A DNA stretch of 64,000 nucleotides from Chloranthus sessilifolius. Lineage: Eukaryota > Streptophyta > Magnoliopsida > Chloranthales > Chloranthaceae. Positions within the stretch are counted from its first letter, which is position 1. The number at the start of each line of letters is the position of its first letter. The stretch spans positions 84,600,097-84,664,096 of the forward strand of contig CM037590.1 in assembly GCA_021018995.1 (NCBI GenBank), in the 5' to 3' direction. The notes under the pieces were generated by a model. It worked only from the letters and a program-made list of their open reading frames with translations, did no database searches and had not been told where the DNA came from. Positions 48,987 through 60,520 of this stretch are shown piece by piece. The position numbers were made by a program, and so were the translations under genes.

Positions 48987-49399
48987 GTCTATTGGTGCGT
49001 GCTTTTTCTGGATTCCTTCCGGTCCCCATTGAGTCAGTGGCCCAATTCTGTCCAAGTGGACTCTAGCGATGCGGCGTTTGGAATGATAAAAGTAAAAAAA
49101 AAAAAAAAAAGGCTAAGAAGATTCCTAGTTTGTTGCGATCGTCAGCTGCAGATATTTAACGACGCTACAACACGTCTATTATCACGCTTTAGAGCGAGTG
49201 TGGGTTACTTTTGTATTGAATCGCCCACCTACAAACGTCAATAGTTATGGCTCTTCCTTATAATTTAGATAGTTTAATCTTAGTTTCCTTCCCTGTTATT
49301 ATTGTAATTCGAATCAGTTCAGATTCCCTAATACTAATGTGAGTCGAGTGGTGTAGATTTGTTATGGTGATTTAATCTATTATTATGATTCTATTAAGA

Positions 49400-49960
49400 G
49401 TCTAATTATTTTTAGGTGTTGTGGTCCTATTAGAAGTCAAATTAATTTAGTGTCCTAATACTACTAGAAGTCCAATTAATATCAGTCTGCTAATTATACT
49501 ATGAATGCAAATATATCAATTCTGATGAAACTCTAATTAAATCAAGCATGCTGATTGAATTAGAATTCTAAGTAAAGCAATTATAATAATTCTACTGCAA
49601 TTCTAATTGAGATAGAGAACTAATTTTACTAGGACTCTAATATAAGCAAGGAATTAATTTTATTAATTCTAATTAAAATGAATAAACTAATTTTATTAAA
49701 AAAAACAAATTAAAGTAAACAAACTGATTTTTCTAGAATTATAATCAAAGCAATGTATTAATTATACTAAAACTTTAGTTAATAAAAAAAGAGGAATTAA
49801 CTATACTGGAATCTAATCATGCAATGAATTAACTATGCTAGAATCATCTAATTAAAATAGAGGAACTAATTTTATTAGAACTTTAATCAAAGCAATTATT
49901 CTAGGGATCTAATTAAAATAAAGCACGCATATAATAATACTAAAAATCTAAGAAATTTAT
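49400..49960. repeat. Degenerate AT-rich tandem repeat in D's LTR
   Basis: A unit of about 35 to 45 bases, built on the phrases CTAATTTTA, CTAGAATTCTAAT and TAAAGCAA, recurs a dozen or more times with heavy drift. It has no coding signal. Such AT-rich arrays are common in giant Tat/Ogre LTRs and leaders. Confidence 0.6.
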
Positions 49961-50300
49961 GGATTTGATTTTTTAATCCTAATTAAAGCAATAAAATATT
50001 CCTAAAAAAAAGGGTTTTGGGCCCGTTATGCTAAAGAGGATTGGCCTCATTCCCGAGTACCCTCCGTAAGCTCCCTTGGGCAAATCGGGTGTCTAAGATT
50101 AAGGATAAATTAGATTTTAGATTATAAAAATAGTATTTTTAGATTTTCGGAGTAGTTTTCGGGATTATAATTATGAATAAAATTAAGAAACTAGAGTTTT
50201 AGGAAACTAAATGAATATTTGGGATTTTATAAGTATTAAACTAAAGAATTAAAAACTGGAATTTAAAAGTTTAAGGATTGAATTCGGGTCCAAAATCAGG

Positions 50301-50470
50301 AAATCAGGCTGTATGATTAAGGACTGGTTCTAGAAACTATGAACTAGAACTAGATATTAATGATAGGATTGGAGATTGAGATTTTAGAACAGAATTAAGT
50401 CTATGGTCGGTGAATCGGGCCGTCAGATTAAGGACTGGTTCTAGAAACGGAGAACTAGAACCAAATATTA
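50301..50470. repeat. Two-copy direct repeat in D's LTR
   Basis: A phrase containing GATTAAGGACTGGTTCTAGA and then GAACTAGAAC occurs at about 50301-50360 and 50412-50470, a period of about 110 bases, at roughly 85-90% identity by eye. Confidence 0.75.
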
Positions 50471-51225
50471 AAACTACGGTATGAAAAAAGGGTGCTACGG
50501 TCTAAGACTGAATTAATATTAATAATTAAAACTAAGAAAATCCTAAGTCTAAGGACTAAGAACTATGGTCGAAAATTAGAAATTACCTAAGGTTGAGGCT
50601 GCAGAGAGAAATCCTGAAGATTCGAAGTTTGAATCTCGAAATCATGGCTAGGTTTCTCTATGGGTTCGTCCTTGGAGTTCTAGTTTCGAAATCCCAAAAA
50701 ATTCCATTCTCTCTCGCTGTGTTGTGGTTCGTGTTTGGGCTGAAATAAAAAAATCTTTTTATAGCTTTTTCTTCAATTACGTGCCCTTTTTTAGGCGTTT
50801 AATTGAATTACGCGCCGGTCTCCTGGTGCTTAATTGCTTTGAGTCGGTCACCGACTCAGTGAGCGACCGGCTGAATAGCTCAGTGAGTTTCCTAGTCCTA
50901 ATCATGTTAGAACTAATTGCGCGCTTAGTGTGGAGTGCACAATCTTATTAAGCATTTCATCCGAAGCACTTGATCGATGAAGCTTAGGGGTCAAGGACGG
51001 TAAGACTAGGTTGGGCGTAGGCCAATTGTATGTTAGTGATGGGGCGCTCAATCCGATGGCGCGTCTCATGTCAGGCACATGATCGAGTCTCAAGGTGATC
51101 TGGGAAAAGAAGGTTGGTTTGAAAAGGGGACTGATTGCATGCTTGTGGTTCTGCGTGCAATCAAATTATGCGCGTGGTTTTAGGCACGTAATTCGGGGTT
51201 ATCCGGGTCCGAGCCGGATCTAAAA

Positions 51226-51790
51226 TGCTAGACTATTATTTCAGCCTGCATTTCGACTATATACTATTATTTCAGTATATAGTCTCCCTACGCTGGGACC
51301 TGAGCCACAGAGCTATTGTTTCAGCCTACATTTAGCCATGTACTATTGTTTCAGTGCATGGTTCCCGAGTCAGGGTCAGGGGGTTTGAAATGTCAGACTA
51401 TTGTTTCAGTCAGCATTTCGACTATATACTATTGTTTTAGTATATAGTCTCCCTTTGTTGGGACCTGAGCCACAAAATTATTGTTTCAGGCTATGTTCAG
51501 CCATATACTATTATTTCAGTGTATGGTTCCCAAGTTAGGGTTATGGGGCCTGAGCCACAGAGCTATTGTTTCAGCCCGTGTCCAGCCATATACTATTATT
51601 TCAGTATATGGTCCCACATTAGGGTAAAGGGGTCTGAAATGCTAGACTATTGTTTTAGCTTGCATTCCGACTATATACTATTGTTTCAGTATATAGTCTC
51701 CCTACGTTGGGATCTGAGCCACAGAACTATTGTTTCAGCCTGCGCTCAGTCATGTATTATTGTTTCAGTGCATGGTTCCCATGTTCGAGT
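51226..51790. repeat. Array of seven hairpins near the outer end of D's LTR
   Basis: Seven inverted repeats start at about 51255, 51336, 51420, 51501, 51596, 51669 and 51750, spaced about 82 bases on average. Two types alternate in part: GACTATATACT...AGTATATAGTC (11-bp stem at 51255-51284) and CCATGTACT...AGTGCATGG or CCATATACT...AGTATATGG. The loop keeps the core ATTRTTTC. The larger repeat of about 165 bases holds one of each type. The array sits in U3, upstream of the LTR promoter. Confidence 0.85.
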
Positions 51791-51855
51791 TATGAGGTCA
51801 GGGGTTGCCCGAACAAATTTGTATATTCTGAGAGGGAAAAGTGGGGGTGTCTACA

Positions 51856-52670
51856 TGTTTGAGCCTAAAATTTGATAAATTGATGAATGTGATGCAGCCT
51901 AGACTGATTGCACATGTGGAAGAGGCATGCCTGATATGCCAGTCTCCCACACATTCACTTGAGGAATGTCCATTAGCCAACCAATATCTTGAATTGGTCT
52001 TGAAACATGCCAATGCTGGTCAGTCATATGGGCAACAACCTGCTTGGTATCAATGGAGAAACCACCCCAATTTGCGGTGGAGACAAGACACATATTAGCA
52101 CCCCAGCAGCAGTAGTTGGCATTACCTTATAGACCACAACCACAGTATCATCAGGGCTATGCACCAAGACAAGCCTTCCAACAATCATCCCCACTGCCTA
52201 ACCAATTAACACTACCACCATGTCAGCCTAGAGTACCCTCCTTTGAAGATCAGGTTTTATCATCACTATAAAACCTAGGTTCTCTATCACAGATTGTGAA
52301 TTCTTTCAGTCCAAATCATAAATTAGACCAGCTTGGCCAAATTTCAAATGCATTGGCCAGAAGAGAGGAGGGCAGGTTGCTCAATCAACCCCTAGCCAAC
52401 CCTAAGGGTCAATTTATGATTGGTGACGGCTCCTCAACTCATGAGGAGGGTAAGGCAGTCACTACCCTAAGGAGTGGTAGGGTGGTTGATAATCAAGTGG
52501 GTAGGGAGGCAAAGGAGAAAAATGAGAGTGACAAAGAGAGGAATGTGAGTGTAGAAGAGGAGAAGAACTCATAACCTGCTACTGAGCAGCAGGAAGATAA
52601 TAATGGGGCTGTAGTTGAGCCCCAGCAAGAAGAAATAAATGAAGAAAAAAGTAGAAAACAAAAATTTGAC
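51856..52670 (+). pseudogene. Element C gag, C-terminal part
   Basis: Begins at a point equivalent to the middle of gag in B. It holds a CCHC zinc knuckle (C-X2-C-X4-H-X4-C in ACLICQSPTHSLEECP, about 51925-51972), a Q/Y/W-rich stretch and a C-terminal tail with LDQLGQISNALARREEGRLL. The part before the zinc knuckle is cut off by element D. Confidence 0.85.
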
Positions 52671-53320
52671 CATCAAATAGCTAGGCATGTAGCAGAAGTA
52701 CCAGTAGTACCACAACTACCATTTCCTCATGCATTAAAAGGCCCTTCTCCTTTTGATAAGGGGCATGCTAAAATGGAGGAAATGATGAAGACCTTCAAGC
52801 AAGTTAAGATCAATTTACCTCTGCTTGATGCCATCAACCAGGTCCCTGCCTATGCTAAGTTTCTCAAAGACCTTTGTACCCAACATAGGAAGTCTAGAGT
52901 TCATTTATCCAAAAAGGTTTTTACAGTTGAGAATGCCCAGTCTGTGTTGTCTATCTCCATACCAGTAAAATTGTAGGACCCAGGGGTACCTACTATCCCC
53001 TACATCATTGGTGAACATACCATAGGCAGAGCCCTTCTACACTTGGGAGGCAGTGTCAACCTACTGCCATACTCAGTGTATGTACAACTAGGTTTGGGGG
53101 AACTGAAACCAACATCTGTTATGCTTCAGTGGGCTGATAGGTCTGAAAGAAGGACTATGGGAATGGTAGAGGATGTACTGATTAGAGTAGACAAATTCTT
53201 TTATCCTACTAATTTTTTTATTTTGGATATGAAACCTTCAAAAAGTAGCACCTCCATTCCTGTCATTTTGGGCAGGCCATTTTTAGCCACAGCCAATGCC
53301 TGTATACAATGCAAATAATG
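52671..53320 (+). pseudogene. Element C protease region
   Basis: Linker with MEEMMKTFKQVKINLPLLDA, then the retropepsin-like part LLPYSVYVQLGLGELKPTSV, FLYP/FFYP-type strand and PVILGRPFLATANACIQC. Order and sequence match B closely. Confidence 0.82.
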
Positions 53321-53345
53321 GATTATAGAGGTAACCTTTGGAAAA

Positions 53346-55230
53346 ATGAAGGCCAAATTAAATATATACAATGCTGCCAAACAATCTCAACTGGACAATG
53401 AGGACTGCTTTACAATAGATGTACTAGATGACCTAGTGGAGGAATATGTATCCAATTTGCTAGATTGGTGGGATATAATTGGTGAGGAGTTTGAACATAT
53501 TTGGACTAAGGCTCATGAGGAGGAGGCCCCAATTTACATGGTTGAAGACAACAAGACATCAAAGTCTTCAGGGGGCCTAGTGCAACATTCCACATGTAAA
53601 TCCAAATTGTTGCCCCTGCCTCAGCCATCAAAGTTACCTTTGCAGCCATCTCTTGTCAGCCCACCTGATTTGGAGCTGAAACAGCCCCCCAGCCCTCTCA
53701 AATATGCATTCTTGGGGCAAGATAAAAAATTGCCTGTGATTATTTCATCTTCCCTCATTGAGGAGCAGGAAGAGAAATTGATTGGTGTGCTCAAGATGCA
53801 TAAAAAGGAAATTAGATGGACTATTCCTGATTTGGGAGAATTAACCCAGCTGTGTGTATGCACAAAATTCGTCTGGAAGAGGGTTCCAAACCCTGTAGGG
53901 AGATACAGAAAATATGAAATCTTCATATGCAGGAGGTGGTGATGAAGGAAGTGGTAAAACTACTTGATGTTGGAGTAATATACCCAATTTCTGGCTCTGA
54001 ATGGGTGTCACCTACATAGGTGGTGCCTAAGAAGTCTGGCATCACTGTAGTGCCCAATGAGTCTGGAGAATTAATGCCAACTAGGGAGACCACTAGTTGG
54101 AGGGTCTGTATTGACTACAGAAAACTGAACTTCAAGACTAGGAAGGACCATTTCCCACTGTCCTTCATTGACCAGATTCTGGATAAGTTAGCAGGAAAAG
54201 CTTACTATTGCTTTCTTGATGGATACTCTGGTTACAACTAGATCCCTATCTATCCACAAGACTAGGTGAAAACAACTTTTACTTATCCCTTTGGCACCTT
54301 TGCTTACCGAAGAATGTCGTTTAGACTGTGTAATGCTCCTGCTACTTTCCAGAGATGCATGTTTGCAATTTTTTCTGACATGTTAGATAAGTGTTTGGAG
54401 ATTTTTATAGATGATTTTTATGTGTATGGTGATGATTTGATCAGTGTTTGCATCATCTATCCCTTGTGCTTCAGAGATGTGAGGAAACCAACCTAGTGTT
54501 GAACTGGGAAAAGAGTAATTTCATGGTTACCCATAGAATTGTTCTTGGTCATGTGATTTCTAACAAATGGATTGAGGTGGATATGGCAAAAATTGACCTG
54601 ATCTCACATTTGCCTCCTCCAAAAACTGTCAAGCTAGTGGGATCTTTCCTTAGGCATGCTAGTTTCTACAGAAGGTTCATCAAGGATTTTTCAAAAATTT
54701 CTAAACCTCTGTGCCACATGCTGTGTCAGGATGTGCCTTTTGTATTCATTGCTGAGTGCTTGACTACCTTTGAGGTTCTGAAAAATTGCTTAACTTCTGC
54801 CCCTATCATCCAAGCTTCAGATTACTCCCTTCCCTCTGAGCTTATGTGTGATGCTTCAGATTTTGCAATTGGTGCAGTTTTAGGGCAGAGAAAAGATAAA
54901 TTACCCAGTGTAATTTATTATGCTAGCAAGACATTGATTGATGCTCAGTTGAACTATACCACCATTGAGAAAGAGCTGTTGGCAGCTGTCTTTGCCTTAG
55001 AAAAATTTTGACCTTATGTTTCAGGGTCTAAAATTATTATTTTCACTGATCACTCAGCCCTGAAGTACCTGTTGTGTAAAAGAGAAGCCAAATCTAGGTT
55101 GATCAGATGGATCCTCCTATTACAGGAGTTTGATCTAGAGATCAAGAATAAAAAGGGTGTGGAAAATGTGATTGTAGACCACTTGTCTAGAATTTTACCA
55201 GCTGACTGTGCAAACATACCTGTGAATGAT
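53346..55230 (+). pseudogene. Element C reverse transcriptase and RNase H
   Basis: RT phrases include VPKKSGITVVPNESGELMPT, VCIDYRKLNFKTRKDHFPLS, CFLDGYSGYN and the catalytic-loop IFIDDF near 54400. RNase H has LMCDASDFAIGAVLGQRKDK and TLIDAQLNYTTIEKELLAAV (54840-55010), then [20 protein letters not shown]. It is the same enzyme set as in B, with more breaks. Confidence 0.88.
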
Positions 55231-56510
55231 TCTTTTCCGGATGAGAAATTTTTTTCCATCACTGTAAGTGTTCCCTGGTTTACAAACATTGTAAACTATC
55301 TTGTTGCAGGAAGGATTTTCCCCCATTGGTCCAAGATGGACAAAGACCTATTTTTCTCTCAGGTCAAATATTTTCTTTGGGAGGATCCTTACCTTTACAA
55401 GTGTTATGCATATCAAATTGTTAAGAGGTGTGTTCCTAAAAATGAATTCCACAACATTATTTCAATGTGCCATGAGAAGGCCTGTGGAGGTCATTTTGAG
55501 GGAAGAAAAACTGCTGCCAAGGTGCTCCAAAGTGTATTCTATTGGCCATCCTTATTTAAGGATGCAATGGGGCACTGCAAGGCCTGTCAAAGATGTCAAC
55601 AGATGGGGGGCATATCTAAAAGAGATTCAATGCCATTGCACCCCATCCTTGTGGTAGAACTCTTTGATGTATGAGGAATAGACTTCATGGGTCCACTTCC
55701 TCCTTCCTACGGGTTTAATTTCATTCTTGTGGCTGTATACTATGTGTTCAAATGGGTAGAAGCTATTGCCATAAGAACCAATGACCACACAGTTGTTCTT
55801 AGATTTTTGAAGGGCAATACCTTCTCCATATTTGGCACCCCCAGAGCCATCATTAGTGATGGGGAGAGTCATTTCTGTAACAGGTACTTTGAGAGATTGC
55901 TTAAAAAGTGCTCTGTTATACATAGAGTGGCTACTCCATACCACCCACAGACTAGTGGGTAAGTGGAGATCTCTAATAGAGAAATCAAGCATATTTTGGA
56001 GAAAACTGTGAGGACTGATAGGAAGGACTGGTCCCTGAAGCTGCAGGATGCCTTGTGGGCTTTTATGACTGCTTATAAGACCCCTATTAGAATGTCCCCT
56101 TTAAGATTGGTTTATGGCAAGGATTGTCATCTACTAGTGGAGTTAGAATATAGGGCCTACTGGGCTATTAAAACTCTGAATTTTGATCTAACTATTGCTA
56201 GTTCACACAAGAAATTATAGCTAGCTGAGCTAGAGGAGCTGAGATTGGAGGCCTATGCAAATTCAAGAATTTACAAAGAGAAAGCCAAGACTTTCTTTGA
56301 CAAAAGCCTGCTAAGAAAGGACTTTGAGGCTGTTGCCAAGGTATGGCTGTTCAACTCTAAACTGAAATTCTTTCCAAGAAAGTTAAGATCTAGATGGGAT
56401 GGCCCTTTTGTTGTAACTCATGCATCCCCATCTGGGGCTGTGGAGATAATGGACCCCACTTCTGGGAAAATCATGAAGGTGAATGGTTAGAGACTCAAGT
56501 TGTGTGTGAA
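55231..56510 (+). pseudogene. Element C integrase
   Basis: H2C2 zinc-binding part ([15 protein letters not shown] ... CKACQRCQQ, about 55468-55600). The core has [29 protein letters not shown] and [20 protein letters not shown]. The C-terminal part has [20 protein letters not shown] and GAVEIMDPTSGKIMKVNG, ending near 56490. No chromodomain is seen, as expected for Athila. Confidence 0.9.
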
Positions 56511-57564
56511 AAATTTCATGGAGTCCTCTGCAACCATGTATCTTCAAGAACCTCCCACTCATGAGTGATCCACAGCCATGTACACTTTGTAAAATAATTA
56601 TTTTGTGTGTTTTTAAAATTTTTGTCATTTGCTACTTTTAGTTTGTTCTTGTATGCTGTAATGTTTTGTGTTAATGCTTGAGTGTTTAGATTATCTAGAT
56701 ATGAGTTTATGAGTCTTCATCTACCATGGATTGGGCCATCTGCATGTGTGATTTCAGTGTGTAGAGTAGACTGTGCAACCAGGGGTTTAAATTGATTGAC
56801 TGCTATGATCCATGTTGTGAACATATGTGTGCATGAATTATGCAATGGGCAAGAGTCTCACAGCTATGAAATAGTTAAAATGTGACAGAAATATGGTACT
56901 GGTGTACCATGGCGAGTGCATGAGCTTTAAATGCACATGCGGTGGTAATCCGAGAAGGTGATTTGGCCTTGTCGTAAAGCTCATTTTCAACTGCGTGAGT
57001 AGTGAATTCCATACTTATTCTAGCTCGCAAGGCTCCTTTTGAACTGTGCGAGCTGCGATTTATCCTGCACAGAATTGCGGGACAGTGCATCTAGTGCTTA
57101 TTCCAGCTCACGAGGCTCATTTCTTCTAATCTCGTCCTCGAGATAACCTGGTGAGAGCCTTGCGAAGCATGGGTTTCATTGATTTAAACCTCGCGATTGC
57201 TTGTTCTTCATTTCATCTCTCTGCCCTAGCTTCCAGCGCACACCACAGAGCTATCATTTTCATTCCTTTACCTTCACTGCCCATTTTTCCCCTACTCTTA
57301 CACCCTACTCCTTTCACTTTGCTCCACGTCATTTCCCAAGCATTTTGCACTTGACAAAGAGAAGATCATTTCAGTCTGTAGGTTCTAAGCTAAAACCCAA
57401 GCTTTTAGAGGGTAAATGCTCTATTTTCTCAGCTATGAGTTTAATTTGTATTTCCTCTGGTCTGCTGTTTGATTTTGTGAGAGGAATTTGTGTGGTGAAA
57501 CCTCAGTGGAGTTGTAGCTACCTAGGGTTTGTGTTTTCAGACCTAAAACTTGGTATTTTATGAA
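56511..57564 (+). promoter_or_regulatory. ORF3 leader of element C with CpG motif array
   Basis: A T-rich stretch (56580-56870) is followed by a CpG-rich array with GCTCGCAAGGC, GCTCACGAGGC and CTCGCGATTG phrases (about 56905-57200). Next come a C/T-rich leader and ORF3's ATG at 57565. The layout matches A (6380-7121) and B (27795-28512). No clear TATA box is visible. Confidence 0.45.
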
Positions 57565-60520
57565 ATGGCTGACAAAACCCCATTTGTGGAAGACCTTGAA
57601 GACCTATTGAACCCCCCTCCAATAGACATCCCCACAAAAACAAGAAAATCGATGAGGATTGTTGAGGCTTCCACTATGGAGGGCATTGATGCCTCTGTAC
57701 CCCCATCTAAAAATCCTAAGAAGAAGGTTGCCTCAAAGAAGAGGGCAAGGACTGCCACTTTGAGCCCTAAAAAGTTCAAGAAATAGAAGAAGGGCAAGGA
57801 GGTTGTCCTTGAAGTTAATCCCCTTACAACTCCTAGTGAGTTTATGGCTGCCATTAAATTGGAGCCCGAGATTGCCTTTGATAAGGCATTTTTTGAGAAG
57901 GAGCCCCTGACTACCCCATCTATAGAATTTCTGACCAAGGCCTCATTGGTATCTCTGCTCAAGCTCCCATTGGAGTTAGCCTTTCCTAGGTTAGTCAAAT
58001 TGTTCTATCAGAACATTAGGGTTAGGAAAGATAAGGATGAAAATCCTATGTTGTTGATCCTAGTGGATGATTTTGAAATGTTAGTGGATCCATCTGTGAT
58101 AGCCCAAGTCCTAGCGATACCAGCTACCTACAACCCTGAGTGTACCTTGGGAGCACCTCTGATTGCCCCCATTGCTGTGATTGTTGATAATATAATACAA
58201 GGGAAGAAGGATTCAGGAGACTCCATCAGGAGGAGAGACTTAGGCCCCAGGCTGCTTTTTATGGATCATGTTCTGAGAAAGAACATCCATGTGACTGGGC
58301 ACCAACAGGAGAGAAGGGCACCCATAGCTGATGCCCTCTTTAGCTTCTCTCAGGGGCATTGCTTTGATGCTGCCCAGCTGGTCTTTGATGGAATGATGGA
58401 CATTCATCTCAAGGTACAAAAGAAGCAGAAGCCTCATGCATTGCCATACAGTAGGCTCATCACATTACTGCTAAAAAGAGGGGCTTACCAGTTGCAGATG
58501 GGGGAGGAGACAGAGACACTGCCACCTATTCAGTTTGGAAAGAAGCTTTGGAGGATTAATCTGACAATGGTGAAGAAGAAGACAGATCAGAAGGCTGAGG
58601 CAGCCCCCACCATCCAAGAAGCACAAGCAGCAGTTGCTGCTGCTACACCAGGCGCTCCTGTTGCTACACCAGATGCTCCTGCCAGCTCAGCCATCCTACA
58701 AACCACCACTCAACCTTCCATCATCACCACCAGCCCACTGCCAGTTCCTCCTCCACCCCCACTTCACCCACCATTCCATCTCCTATATTTTGCACAATCC
58801 CAATCCCCATCTCCATCATTTCTTCATCAGCCCTTTCCCAAACAACCACCCCTATCCCTGTGCCCGACCCCAGTCAGCCCACATTTCCTTTTACTTTACC
58901 TACCCCCACCATTACAAGAACATAAAAAAAGAAACCCTCTCAACCATTCAAAGCAACCACCACATACCAACCCACTACCATACCTAAGCTTACTCCTAGT
59001 TCTATACCCATCACCTTACCCCCAACCACCTACACACCAGACCTCACACCACAACCTATTCCAAGCCCAGACCCCATTCCATCACCTATCCTATACCAGC
59101 CCTCTTCTAACCTCAATAACAACCTCTATTCCATACCTACCTACACCTTTTCCTTATGATGCTAGTGAGCCTTTGGCCACTGACATTGACCAATCCAATA
59201 CCTCTACACCCATTGAACCTGACACCCTAGACCCCTTTGACCATTCCATTCACTTTTTCCCTTCCCATGACCTACACTCATACACCACGGAGGGATACTC
59301 AGCCATGATGGACTCCATCATTAGAGACATCAGGTATGAGTTCACACCTCTCCCTGACTCCCCATAGCCCACCCACTTTCACCATGCCCCAACCTCCCCT
59401 TTCCAGCCCATCCCAGCCACTCAACCCACAATCCCAGCCATTCCTGATCCATTACCCCAAATTTTTTCCCTCCTAACCTCACCTCAAACCCAATTGTTAG
59501 CCAACACCTAAATCCAGGCCACACTCCAAACTAGCCTCCAATTCATCCATTCAACCCTACAATCCTTTATCCCCTCAACCCAGCCACCTTCATCTTCACC
59601 CAGATTTGATCTTGTTCCCCCTACCTCACCTCAGCCACTACCTTCTATGTTAATAGCAGCTGCTGCCACACAAACCCAAATTGAGCCTATGGAGTTGCCC
59701 CTTTTTCAACCCTCCTTGGCCTCTACCTCCACACAAACCCATTTTAAGGTAGAGGAACTATCCCATCTTCTCCCTACCTTTACCTCTATTTTTACACAAA
59801 TTGTAGAAGAGGAACCATCCAGCCTACCCACATTTACATCTACCTTTACCCAGACAGACCCTGAGCCTGAGGAGATGGTTCCTATCCCACTGGCCTTCAC
59901 CTCAACCCACACCTAGACTGAGCCTAGTGAGGAGGAATTAACACCCACCCTTCCACCTCCATCATCCTTCCCTTCATCATCAGCTACTCCTTCCCATAGA
60001 TTTGAGGACCCTACTGAAAGGGCCATTATCCCTGCTTCCTCAAATCTAACGCCCCCATTTTCCACCCTAAAAAAAGTAATGGATGAAAACCCTTACATCA
60101 TGAGGGATGTCATAAGAGAGATGGCTAAGATAAATACTGCAATCAAACAGCCATTCCTAGCTAAGATTGTCCAGCTGCAGCTGGACCATAGAGTAGAAAA
60201 GAGGCAGCTCGAGCAAGCTATGATGCAAGCACTAAAATTATACCAACTGTATAAGGGGAAGGTAGAATAGTTGGCAAAGCTTGCTGACACCCTCCAAGTA
60301 AAAATCTCAGTAACAAAGCCACCATCAATAGCAGGAGTGAAAATCAAGGAGCCCTCTCAACAATAGGGCAACACCAAGCCTAAGAAGCCAGCTGCCAAAA
60401 GAACCAAGGCTAGTGCTGCCAGTGCTGACACTGTGAAGAAAGAGAAGAACAAATATTTAGAAAAATATAACTGGCAACCTGATTTTGTCTTGAGTTCAAA
60501 TTCAGGTATAGATTAGTTTA
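57565..60520 (+). pseudogene. Element C ORF3
   Basis: The best-preserved ORF3: one open stretch (57844-59367) has 507 codons. N-terminus with KKKVASKKRARTATLSPKKF. The plant-transposon-protein-like domain (about 57960-58580) has FPRLVKLFYQNIRVRKDKDE, LILVDDFEMLVDPSVIAQVL, SGDSIRRRDLGPRLLFMDHV and LPYSRLITLLLKRGAYQL. The Pro/Ser/Thr-rich middle (58600-59990) carries ATQTQIE, TSTQTHF and TFTQTDPE (59665-59868). DENPYIMRDVIREMAKIN (60079-60132) follows, then a helical stretch and a lysine-rich tail. It has a few breaks. Function unknown; no clear membrane segment or signal peptide. Confidence 0.75.

Larger units (their letters stand above)
14541..51855 (-). mobile_element. Element D: Tat/Ogre-type Ty3/Gypsy LTR retrotransposon, interrupted by B; left end not found
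   Basis: Read on the - strand: 5' LTR (51855 to about 48988), primer site, gag, protease, linker, RT, RNase H, archaeal-type RNase H, integrase, then a + strand PMD gene. Two RNase H domains and an extra antisense gene after integrase are hallmarks of the Tat lineage, which includes Ogre. Without B the visible part is about 19.8 kb, typical of giant Ogre-like elements. The 3' LTR is not in 14541-17519 as far as I can see, so it probably lies left of the window with A also nested in D, or it was lost. D inserted into element C at 51856. The coding parts are heavily broken (more than twenty breaks), so it is older than A and B by appearance. Confidence 0.75.
48988..51855 (-). repeat. Element D 5' LTR
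   Basis: On the - strand it starts TGTAGACACCCCCAC at 51855. It contains the hairpin array (51226-51790), a CG-rich upstream region (about 50780-51220), a TATA box (TATAAAAAG, 50755-50763), and a long R-U5 with two repeat regions (50301-50470 and 49400-49960). The outer boundary is sharp because Athila gag of element C starts at 51856. The inner boundary near 48988 is inferred from the primer site. No second copy is in the window. Confidence 0.65.

Noticed and set aside
51226-51790. Regularly spaced palindromic repeats that might suggest a CRISPR array
   Set aside because: The spacers are themselves repeated, the setting is a plant LTR, and no cas genes exist. It is a tandem hairpin repeat.
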